This document shows positions 8,950 to 15,988 of a DNA stretch of 64,000 bases, in pieces. Every line of letters begins with the position of its first letter. Position 1 is the stretch's first letter. This DNA is from Kitasatospora phosalacinea (lineage in GTDB: Bacteria; Actinomycetota; Actinomycetes; Streptomycetales; Streptomycetaceae): positions 59,367-123,366 of the forward strand of contig NZ_BSSA01000026.1 in assembly GCF_030268885.1 (NCBI RefSeq), given 5' to 3'. Both the position numbers and the translations under genes were made by a program. Below the pieces are notes generated by a model that saw only the letters and a program-made list of their open reading frames with translations, had not been told where the DNA came from and did not search any database.

Positions 8950-10341
8950 GTGACCCAGGCCGAACCGCTCGACCTCGCCGCCCTGCTCGCCGCCCGGGGC
9001 GGCGAGCGCTACGAGCTGCACGCCCGCTACCTCAACCCGCAGCTGCCCCGGATGCTGCACACCATCGGCTTCGACCGGTACTACGAACGGGCCGAGGGCC
9101 CGTACTTCTACGACGCCGAGGGCAACGAGTACCTCGACATGCTCGCCGGGTTCGGCATCTTCGCGCTCGGCCGCCACCACCCCGCCGTCCGGGCCGCGAT
9201 CGAGCAGGTGATGGAGCTGGGGACGGCCGACCTGACCCGCTTCGACTGCTCCCCGCTGCCCGGCCTGCTCGCCGAGCAGCTGATCGCCCACGCCCCCGGC
9301 CTGGACCGGGTGTTCTTCGGCAACAGCGGCACCGAGGCGGTCGAGACGGCGCTGAAGTTCGCCCGCTACGCCACCGGCAGGCGCCGCGTCCTGTACTGCG
9401 ACCACGCCTTCCACGGCCTCACCGCGGGCTCGCTCTCGGTCAACGGCGAGAGCGGCTTCCGCAAGGGCTTCGACCCGCTGCTGCCCGACACCGCGATCCC
9501 GCTCGGCGACCTGGACGCGCTGCGCAAGGAGCTGAAGAAGGGCGACGTGGCGGCGCTGATCGTCGAGCCGATCCAGGGCAAGGGCGTGCTCGCCCCGCCG
9601 CCCGGCTGGCTGGCCGCCGCCCAGGAGCTGCTGCACGCCCACAAGGCGCTGCTGATCTGCGACGAGGTGCAGACCGGCGTCGGCCGCACCGGCACCTTCT
9701 TCGCCTACCAGGCCGAGGAGGGCGTCCACCCCGACCTGGTGTGCGCGGCCAAGGCGCTCTCCGGCGGGTACGTGCCGATCGGGGCGACGCTCGGCAAGTC
9801 GTGGATCTTCGAGAAGGTGTACTCCTCGATGGACCGCGTCCTGGTGCACTCCGCCAGCTTCGGCTCCAACGCCCAGGCGATGGCCGCGGGCCTGGCCACC
9901 CTGCACGTGATGCGGCAGGAGGGCGTGGTGGAGAACGCCGCGAAGGTCGGCGAGCTGTTCCGGACCCGGCTGGCGGCGCTGACCGAGCGGTACGAGCTGC
10001 TCGCCGAGGTGCGCGGGCGCGGGCTGATGATCGGCATCGAGTTCGGCCGTCCCAAGTCGCTCAAGCTGCGCACCGGCTGGACGGCGCTGCAGGCCGCCCG
10101 CAAGGGCCTGTTCGCGCAGATGGTGGTCGTCCCGCTGCTGCAGCGGCACCGGATCCTCACCCAGGTCTCCGGCGACCACCTGGAGGTGATCAAGCTGATC
10201 CCGCCGCTGATCGTCACCGAGAAGGAGGTCGACCGCTTCGTGGACGCCTTCACCGAGGTGATGGACGACGCCCACCGCGGCAGCGGCCTGATGTGGGACT
10301 TCGGCCGCACCCTGGTCAAGCAGGCGGTCGGTTCGCGGTAG
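8950..10341 (+). CDS. hpnO: Class III aminotransferase HpnO (aminobacteriohopanetriol)
   Basis: A 463-residue PLP-dependent class III aminotransferase. The cofactor lysine is K268 in CAAKALSGGY, preceded by LLICDEVQTGVGRTG, the Asp motif that contacts the PLP ring nitrogen. In hopanoid clusters HpnO converts ribosylhopane-derived intermediate to aminobacteriohopanetriol. GTG 8950 follows TTGGAG at 9 bases and begins 22 bases after dxs. It ends the hopanoid operon; the next gene is on the other strand, with stops 8 bases apart and no obvious terminator between them. Confidence 0.9.
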   Translation: MTQAEPLDLAALLAARGGERYELHARYLNPQLPRMLHTIGFDRYYERAEGPYFYDAEGNEYLDMLAGFGIFALGRHHPAVRAAIEQVMELGTADLTRFDCSPLPGLLAEQLIAHAPGLDRVFFGNSGTEAVETALKFARYATGRRRVLYCDHAFHGLTAGSLSVNGESGFRKGFDPLLPDTAIPLGDLDALRKELKKGDVAALIVEPIQGKGVLAPPPGWLAAAQELLHAHKALLICDEVQTGVGRTGTFFAYQAEEGVHPDLVCAAKALSGGYVPIGATLGKSWIFEKVYSSMDRVLVHSASFGSNAQAMAAGLATLHVMRQEGVVENAAKVGELFRTRLAALTERYELLAEVRGRGLMIGIEFGRPKSLKLRTGWTALQAARKGLFAQMVVVPLLQRHRILTQVSGDHLEVIKLIPPLIVTEKEVDRFVDAFTEVMDDAHRGSGLMWDFGRTLVKQAVGSR

Positions 10342-10349
10342 TCAGCCGC

Positions 10350-10631
10350 TCACAGCTCGGTGCGGCGGCGGCGCACCACCACCCACAGGTCCGCCGCCGC
10401 CACCAGGGTCAGCACCCCGCAGCCCACCGCGAACACCACCAGCGTCCCGCTGCTCGGCGCGCCGTCCGCGGGGGCCAGCGCGGCCCACACCGCGAAGCCC
10501 GCCGTGCACAGCGCGAAGAACGGCAGGAACAGCACCGACAGCAGGAACCGCAGCTTCAGGTCACTGCGCGCGGTGGCCGGCTCCGTCCCGCTCAGCCACA
10601 CCTTCGGCGTCCTGGCGCGCCGCATACGCAA
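10350..10631 (-). CDS. DUF6343 small membrane protein
   Basis: A 93-residue protein with two hydrophobic helices, roughly residues 28-50 and 63-84, and a basic C-terminus (VVVRRRRTEL). It looks like DUF6343, a small actinobacterial membrane family of unknown role. The start falls in MRMRRA, so ATG 10631 or the internal ATG two codons later may be used; GGAGGC is upstream on this strand. A -10-like TAGGCT lies in the 56-base divergent gap to the next plus-strand gene. It converges with hpnO. Confidence 0.75.
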   Translation of the reverse strand: MRMRRARTPKVWLSGTEPATARSDLKLRFLLSVLFLPFFALCTAGFAVWAALAPADGAPSSGTLVVFAVGCGVLTLVAAADLWVVVRRRRTEL

Positions 10632-10687
10632 CCGCCTCCCTCGTACCCTTTCCAGCCTAGGACTGTTCGGGCGCGGGGAGGCGGGCG

Positions 10688-10885
10688 ATGGACGAACTGC
10701 ACGGGGACCGGTTGGACGACTACCCGGGGCTGCCGGTGGAGCCGGCCCGGGCGCTGGCCGCCGAGCGGGGCTGGCGCACCGTGCGGGTGCTGGAACCGGA
10801 GGCGCTGCTGACCATGGAGTACCGCTCCGACCGGCTCAACCTGACGGTGCGGGACGGCGTGGTGGAACGGGCCTGGGCGGGCTGA
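10688..10885 (+). CDS. I78-type peptidase-inhibitor-like small protein
   Basis: A 65-residue protein ending in a segment with the pattern VRVLEPEALLTMEYRSDRLN followed by a short strand, as in proteinase inhibitor family I78. No signal peptide is visible, so any inhibitory role would be cytoplasmic. GGGGAGG lies before ATG 10688 at good spacing. The 3' two-thirds overlaps, on the opposite strand, the end of the PAP2 gene. Family assignment is from the C-terminal pattern only. Confidence 0.65.
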   Translation: MDELHGDRLDDYPGLPVEPARALAAERGWRTVRVLEPEALLTMEYRSDRLNLTVRDGVVERAWAG

Positions 10886-11832
10886 GGGCGGGCCGGCAGC
10901 GGGCGCGCGGGCCACTGCGGGCGGGGCGCCGCCGCCGGGCGCGGCCGGGGTGCGGCGGCGGTCGGGCGGGCGAAGCGGCCCTCCCGGTGCCAGGCCGCCA
11001 GCACCCGCCGGTCCAGTGCGGCGACGGCCGGTTCGGCCAGCGGCAGCGAGAGCAGCACCAGCGCGCCCGCCGCCCAGCCCGCGAACACGTCCGAGATCCA
11101 GTGGGTGCCCAGGTAGACGGTGGTCAGCCCGATCGAGGCCGCGGTGAGCGCGGCCAGCGCGGCACCGGTGCGCCGCCAGCGGGTCGCCAGGTACGCCAGC
11201 ACGCCCCAGGTGACCACGGCGTTCGCGGTGTGCCCGGAGGGGAAGATGCTGCCGCCGGAGAACAGCTCGGGCGAGCCCACGTAGTGCGCGTAGTGCGGCC
11301 CCAGCCGACCGGTCAGGATCTTCACCCCGCCGACCGTGACGTTCAGCAGCAGCAGTGCCATGCCCATCACCAGCAGCGGCCGCGCCGAGTGCGCGCGGTA
11401 GCAGCGCCAGCCCAGCCAGAGGCAGGCCGCGATCGCGGTCGGGCCGCGCTGCCCCGCGATCACCCAGATGTCCAGGTACGGCAGCGCACCGGGCCACTGC
11501 CGGTACGGGCGCAACTGCTGCAGCGACCAGTCCAGGTCGACCAGCGGGGAGTCGTACAGGATGGCCAGCACCACCGCCAGGTAGAGCAGTCCGACCAGGC
11601 CGAAGAGCAGGGCGTGCCGCCGACTGATCGAGGGGAGCACGGAATCGGTCGTTCCGGTGCGGGAATCGTGACCGGAACGGACCGGAACCGTGCACGGTTC
11701 GGTCGATATCTGCTGCTCGGAAGATTCGGGCTTGGCTGGCACGGCTTCGACATTACCGGTCCACCCCGGGACGCCCGGGCTATTCCGCGGATCTGTCACC
11801 CGCCGGTGACGTGTCGTCCCCGGTTTCTCCAT
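10720..11832 (-). CDS. PAP2-family phosphatase, membrane
   Basis: Up to 370 residues. Several hydrophobic helices surround a PAP2 active site: KILTGRLGP (a variant of the first KX6RP motif in which the second Arg is Gly), PSGHTANA, and GTHWISDVFAGW. Such enzymes dephosphorylate lipid phosphates or undecaprenyl diphosphate on the outer face of the membrane. The true start is uncertain: ATG 11832 is used, but the N-terminal 50-60 residues look disordered and GTG 11640 near the first helix is possible. After about residue 265 the tail is Pro/Arg-rich and runs antisense through the I78-like gene, ending only at 10720. Confidence 0.8.
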   Translation of the reverse strand: MEKPGTTRHRRVTDPRNSPGVPGWTGNVEAVPAKPESSEQQISTEPCTVPVRSGHDSRTGTTDSVLPSISRRHALLFGLVGLLYLAVVLAILYDSPLVDLDWSLQQLRPYRQWPGALPYLDIWVIAGQRGPTAIAACLWLGWRCYRAHSARPLLVMGMALLLLNVTVGGVKILTGRLGPHYAHYVGSPELFSGGSIFPSGHTANAVVTWGVLAYLATRWRRTGAALAALTAASIGLTTVYLGTHWISDVFAGWAAGALVLLSLPLAEPAVAALDRRVLAAWHREGRFARPTAAAPRPRPAAAPRPQWPARPLPARPQPAQARSTTPSRTVRLSRSERYSMVSSASGSSTRTVRQPRSAASARAGSTGSPG

Positions 11833-11965
11833 AGGGGCAGTTCAGGGCGGGAACGGTGCCGCGGGGAAGGGGGCGGGGAGTGGGGGAAATCACGCCCCGG
11901 AGCGCCCCGGCGAGCCGCATTCCGGCGGCTTCTCCAATTGCCCCGAGGGTAGTGCGGGGACGAAT

Positions 11966-12028
11966 GAGGCGGCCGATTTCCCGTGACCCGGGTCACTTCC
12001 GGGTCGCTCCGGGGAAATCGGCCGCCTC
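11966..12028 (-). terminator. Long inverted repeat with a nested palindrome
   Basis: Arms 11966-11982 and 12012-12028 are perfect 17-base complements. The 29-base loop begins with GTGACCCGGGTCAC (11983-11996), itself a perfect 14-base palindrome. It lies 67 bases after the stop of the 63-residue gene on the minus strand, so a terminator is the simplest reading; a protein-binding site is the alternative. Confidence 0.55.
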
Positions 12029-12094
12029 GTCCGCGGCCTCGTGCGGCCGTGGCGGCAGCCCGCCGGCCGGGCCCCTGTCGGCCCGGCCCCTCGG

Positions 12095-12286
12095 TCAGGG
12101 CAGCAGGCGTTCGACGGCTGCCGCGCCCTGTTCCTCCAGGTCCTTCCTGGCCTTCTCGACCAGCTCCGGGGTGGGGGTGCGCCCCGAGGCCATCACCAGG
12201 TCCTCGGGGTCGACGGGGTTCTCCGCCCCGGTGTGCAGCAGGCTGTCCGGGGTCGGCTTGGACTCGCTGTCCGTGGGATCGGTCAT
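12095..12286 (-). CDS. Small conserved-looking hypothetical protein
   Basis: A 63-residue acidic, soluble protein of unknown function, with no membrane segment or known motif. The middle reads HTGAENPVDPEDLVMASGRT and the C-terminus is probably helical (PELVEKARKDLEEQGAAAVERLL). ATG 12286 is chosen because GGAGG sits 7 bases upstream; a longer frame starting at 12379 has a low-complexity N-terminus and no good ribosome site. The strong ribosome site and well-behaved codon use support a real gene. Confidence 0.6.
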   Translation of the reverse strand: MTDPTDSESKPTPDSLLHTGAENPVDPEDLVMASGRTPTPELVEKARKDLEEQGAAAVERLLP

Positions 12287-12449
12287 CAAGGTCCTCCGTG
12301 GGTGGAGCGCCGGAGTGCCCGGTCCGGCCCCTCCGGCGGGGCGCGCCCGCCGCCGGGCCGGCGGCGGGAGGTCTGCCATCGAGTCTGGACCCGGGTCCGG
12401 GGCTGCGCACCACGAACGCGGCGGCGGCGTGTCGCGGCCGCGGCGGCGG

Positions 12450-13235
12450 TCAGTCGAGCGGGCCGCCCGCGACGTAGATGACCTGGCCGGAGACGAAGCC
12501 CGCGCCCTCGGAGGCCAGGAAGGAGATGGTGTGCGCGATGTCCTCCGGCACGCCGACCCGCTGGACCGGGATGGCGGAGGCGGCGGCCTGCTTGAACGCC
12601 TCGAACTCCATGCCGACCCGGGCCGCGGTGGCCGCGGTCATGTCGGTGGCGATGAAGCCAGGGGCGACCGCGTTGGCGGTGACGCCGAACTTGCCGAGCT
12701 CGATGGCCAGGGTCTTGGTGAAGCCCTGCAGGCCGGCCTTGGCGGCGGAGTAGTTGGCCTGGCCGCGGTTGCCCTGGGCCGAGGACGAGGACAGGTTGAC
12801 GATCCGTCCGAAACCGGCCGCCACCATGTGCTTCTGCACCGCGCGGGTCATCAGGAAAGCGCCCTTGAGGTGGACGGCCATCACGGTGTCCCAGTCCGAC
12901 TCGGACATCTTGAAGAGCAGGTTGTCGCGCAGCACGCCCGCGTTGTTCACCAGCACCACCGGGGCGCCGAGCTCGGCGGCGATCCGCTCCACCGCGGCCT
13001 CCACCTGCTCCGCGTCCGACACGTCCGCGCCGACGGCCAGCGCGCGGCCGCCCGCGGCCTCGATCGCCTCGGCGGTGCCCTTGGCGGTGGACTCCTCCAG
13101 GTCGACCACGGCGACGGCGTAACCGTCCGCGGCCAGCCGGAGCGCGGTGGCCGCACCGATCCCGCGGGCCGCACCCGTCACCACGGCCACCCGGGCCGGA
13201 GCGGGGGCGGTCACGGACGTGCTCTGCTCGGTCAT
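12450..13235 (-). CDS. fabG: 3-oxoacyl-ACP reductase-like SDR (FabG family)
   Basis: A 261-residue classical short-chain dehydrogenase. It has the NADP(H) motif TGAARGIG, NNAG, the catalytic Ser in NLSSSSAQ, and YSAAK, with the C-terminal VIYVAGGPLD ending typical of FabG paralogues. The likely reaction is reduction of a 3-oxoacyl thioester, but the substrate is not fixed by sequence and no fatty-acid gene is adjacent, so it is probably not the housekeeping fabG. The start MTEQSTSV at 13235 trims a longer open frame that runs into unlikely sequence. Confidence 0.85.
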   Translation of the reverse strand: MTEQSTSVTAPAPARVAVVTGAARGIGAATALRLAADGYAVAVVDLEESTAKGTAEAIEAAGGRALAVGADVSDAEQVEAAVERIAAELGAPVVLVNNAGVLRDNLLFKMSESDWDTVMAVHLKGAFLMTRAVQKHMVAAGFGRIVNLSSSSAQGNRGQANYSAAKAGLQGFTKTLAIELGKFGVTANAVAPGFIATDMTAATAARVGMEFEAFKQAAASAIPVQRVGVPEDIAHTISFLASEGAGFVSGQVIYVAGGPLD

Positions 13236-13646
13236 CTTCGTACTCGTCTCTCTCGAAGTCGGACGACGGGACCGGCGCGGGCCGGTGACCCGTTGGTGAG
13301 AAATAAATGAGTTGCGCAGGGCGCAGCGCGGCAACCTTACCGATGAGTAGGATTTCCGGCCAGAGGTAGCGCCGCAGGTGACAGAGGGTGAGGGCGAAAA
13401 GCGGCCGGGCGGGTGAACCAGGTTGGGCGTGGTCCCGACATACGGGGGAAATATGCCAACTTCGACGATCCTGCGACTACTCTGCGCCCCTACCTGCCGG
13501 TCCAGGCCGACCGTTTGTATAGTGTGCGCCAGCAGCCACCGGCTGCACGGCCGACGCGTCCTCTCTCACAGCGGGATGCTCACTCGCCGTTACTGCCCCG
13601 CTCGGGTGTCCCACACACACCCGGGCGTGACACCGGGACGGATTTC
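13236..13646. promoter_or_regulatory. Divergent intergenic region between FabG and double-MarR genes
   Basis: 411 bases with lower GC than the neighbours and no convincing gene. A possible -10 TATAGT lies near 13516-13521 on the plus strand. The usual arrangement of MarR autoregulation makes this the place to look for its operator, but I could not pick a convincing dyad. Confidence 0.4.
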
Positions 13647-14543
13647 ATGGTGCTGGGGGAGATCCCGACAACCCGCGTGCCCGGCCGACTGCAGCAGTCG
13701 CCCGGACACCTCATTCGCGTGGCCCAGCAGGTGCACACCCGCTTGTGGTCCGAATACGTCGGTACCGAGCTGACGGCTCCGCAGTTCGCGGTGCTGCTGG
13801 TACTGGCCCTGGAGCCCGGAGCCGACCAGCGCACGGTCGGCGAACGGGCCTCGCTCGACAAGGCGACGATGGCCGAGATGGTCGCCCGGCTGGTCCGACG
13901 GGGTCTGGTGCTCCGCCGCAGGGACCCGGCCGACGGTCGGCGCAAGCTGCTGGCGCTCTCGCAGAACGGTGCTCAGGCCGTCCGCGAGGCGACCGGCGGC
14001 GTGGTCCGGGTCCAGCGGACCCTGTTCGAGCCGCTGAGCCCGGACGAGCAGCTGGAGATCGTCCGGATCATGGCGCGGATAGCCCGGCTGGAGCCGGGAG
14101 CCGTCGCCGTGATGGCGGACGCCCGGCCCACGCTGGACGCCCAGCGCGCCATCGGCTACCTGATCCGGGTCGCCCAGCAGGTGCACACCAAGCTCTGGTC
14201 GGAGAAGGTCGGCACCGAGCTGACGGCTCCTCAGTACGCGGTGCTGGACGCGCTGGAGACCGAACCGGGCGCCGACCAGCGGACGGTCGGCGAGCTCGCC
14301 TCGCTCGACAAGGCGACGATGGCCGAGATGGTCAGCCGGCTGGTCCGGCGCGGCCTGGTGCTGCGCCGCCGCGACCCCTCGGACGGGCGCCGCAACCTGC
14401 TCTCGCTCTCCCCGACCGGCCAGGAGCTGCTGCACCGCTCCACCGCCGGGGTCCGCGAGGTCCAGGAGGCGCTGCTCGCTCCGCTGGAGCCGCACGAGCA
14501 CGTGCAGGCGCTGGCGCTGCTCGCCAAGGCGGCCCGGCTGTAA
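13647..14543 (+). CDS. Regulator with two fused MarR domains
   Basis: A 298-residue protein made of two MarR winged-helix domains in one chain, about residues 19-152 and 170-298. The halves align closely: IRVAQQVHT-LWSE-VGTELTAPQ, SLDKATMAEMV and RLVRRGLVLRRRDP appear in both. Ordinary MarR proteins of about 150 residues bind DNA as homodimers, so this chain could form a pseudo-dimer alone or bind two operators. At the DNA level the copies are offset by 450 bases. ATG 13647 lies just before domain 1; upstream in-frame sequence is not protein-like. A strong terminator follows. Confidence 0.88.
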   Translation: MVLGEIPTTRVPGRLQQSPGHLIRVAQQVHTRLWSEYVGTELTAPQFAVLLVLALEPGADQRTVGERASLDKATMAEMVARLVRRGLVLRRRDPADGRRKLLALSQNGAQAVREATGGVVRVQRTLFEPLSPDEQLEIVRIMARIARLEPGAVAVMADARPTLDAQRAIGYLIRVAQQVHTKLWSEKVGTELTAPQYAVLDALETEPGADQRTVGELASLDKATMAEMVSRLVRRGLVLRRRDPSDGRRNLLSLSPTGQELLHRSTAGVREVQEALLAPLEPHEHVQALALLAKAARL

Positions 14544-14614
14544 CGATTCTGCAAAGCGTCGCCCGTGCCCGGGCGGCGAACGCGCTCCGGCCGGTCAGCG
14601 GCGCCGGCGGACGC

Positions 14615-14658
14615 ACGGGAAGGGGCCGACACCCACGCGGGTGTCGGCCCCTTCCCGT
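14615..14658. terminator. Strong bidirectional terminator hairpin
   Basis: Perfect 20-base stem (14615-14634 with 14639-14658) and 4-base loop, between the convergent double-MarR and aldo/keto reductase genes. Confidence 0.9.
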
Positions 14659-14735
14659 TCTGCTTCCGGAGCCCGGCCGGGGTGCTGACGGAGCGTCAAC
14701 TCCCCTGTGCCGGACGGGCCCGGCGGGCGCGGAGG

Positions 14736-15611
14736 TCAGTTCCAGTCGAAGTCGGCCGGGTCCGGGCCGATCCGCCGGCCGGTGGCGATGCCCGCGACGG
14801 CCGCCAGGTCCTCGGCGTCCAGCTCGAAGCCCGTGATGTCCAGGTTCTCCCGGATCCGGGCGGGGGTGACCGACTTCGGGATGGCGATCACGCCGGACTG
14901 CAGGTGCCAGCGCAGCACCACCTGGGCCGCCGTGCGGCCGTGCTTGGCGGCGACGGCCAGCAGGGCGGGCTCGGCCAGCAGGTCCTTGCCCTGGCCCAGC
15001 GGGCTCCACGCCTCGGTGGCGATGCCGTGCTCGGCGTGCAGGGCGCGCAGCTCCTCCTGCGGGAAGTACGGGTGCAGCTCGATCTGGTTGAGGACCGGCT
15101 TCACCTCGGCCTCCGCCAGCAGCAGCTGCAGGTCCGGCACGCGGAAGTTGGAGACGCCGATCGCCCGGACCCGGCCCTCGGCGTGCAGCTGCTCGAAGGC
15201 GCGCCAGATGTTCAGGAAGGCGTTGCCGTGCATCGGGCGCGGCCAGTGGATCAGGTACAGGTCCAGCACGTCCAGGCCGAGGCGGCCGAGCGACTCGTCG
15301 AAGGTGCGCAGCACCCGGTCGCGGCCCTGCTCGCCGGACCAGTCGACGGTGCCCGAGTTCCACAGCTTGGTGGTCACGAACAGCTCGTCGCGGGCCACGC
15401 CGGACTCGGCGATCGCCTGGCCGGTGCCCTTCTCGTTCTCGTAGATCTCGGCGGTGTCGACCGAGCGGTAGCCGGCCTCCAGGGCCGTGCGCACCGCGGG
15501 GACGGCCTCCGCGTCCGGCACCTGCCAGACGCCGAAGCCGAGCTGCGGGATCCGCACGCCGTTGTTCAGCGTGATCGTGGGGACCGGGGGTGCTGCGGGG
15601 GTGCTGGTCAC
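14736..15611 (-). CDS. Aldo/keto reductase
   Basis: A 291-residue NADPH-dependent aldo/keto reductase of the 2,5-diketo-D-gluconate reductase type. The catalytic tetrad is visible: Asp in SVDTAEIY, Tyr in the same segment, Lys in TTKLWN and His in LIHWPRP. The C-terminal IPKSVTPARIRENL segment binds the NADPH phosphate. Physiological substrate unknown. GTG 15611 is chosen as the start just before TITLNNGVRIPQLGFG; a longer frame from 15695 adds a His/Gln-rich leader that is probably not translated, though no clear ribosome site marks either start. Confidence 0.85.
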   Translation of the reverse strand: MTSTPAAPPVPTITLNNGVRIPQLGFGVWQVPDAEAVPAVRTALEAGYRSVDTAEIYENEKGTGQAIAESGVARDELFVTTKLWNSGTVDWSGEQGRDRVLRTFDESLGRLGLDVLDLYLIHWPRPMHGNAFLNIWRAFEQLHAEGRVRAIGVSNFRVPDLQLLLAEAEVKPVLNQIELHPYFPQEELRALHAEHGIATEAWSPLGQGKDLLAEPALLAVAAKHGRTAAQVVLRWHLQSGVIAIPKSVTPARIRENLDITGFELDAEDLAAVAGIATGRRIGPDPADFDWN

Positions 15612-15988
15612 GGGAAGGGGTGCCCTTCGTTTGCGCTTCTGCTGCCGGTGGTTCTGGTGGTTCTGATGGCTCTGGTGCTTCCGGAGCGGTGGCAACGGTG
15701 GGGAACACCAACTTATTCCCGCGGCGGGGAAGTTCCCCGGAACGAATGAAAGCGGGTGGGGGCGGCGGCCGGATCGGGCCGATCCGCCGGAAAACCTGTT
15801 GCGTGCGTCACACCGCGGCGGTCAGGCTCGCCGCATGTGACGAGCCGACCGCACCCGCGCCGCGCACCTCCGACGCGCCGGGCCCCACCGGGCCCGGCCG
15901 ACGCGCCCCGCCGTGCTCCGCCGCGTCCGGCGGACCGGGGCCGTCCCACCGTCCCCCCTGCCCCGTCCCATCCTGCAACGGAGCGACC
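15612..15988. promoter_or_regulatory. Divergent region between aldo/keto reductase and ABC exporter
   Basis: 377 bases without a convincing gene. The short dyad GTTCCCCGGAAC (15732-15743, 5-base arms) sits about 120 bases upstream of the reductase start and could be an operator. The half nearest the exporter is C-rich and featureless apart from the ribosome site CGGAG before ATG 15989. Confidence 0.35.

Noticed and set aside
13413..13646. N-terminal extension of the double MarR protein
   Set aside because: In-frame but not protein-like, contains promoter-like sequence, and homologous MarR domains start after 13647.
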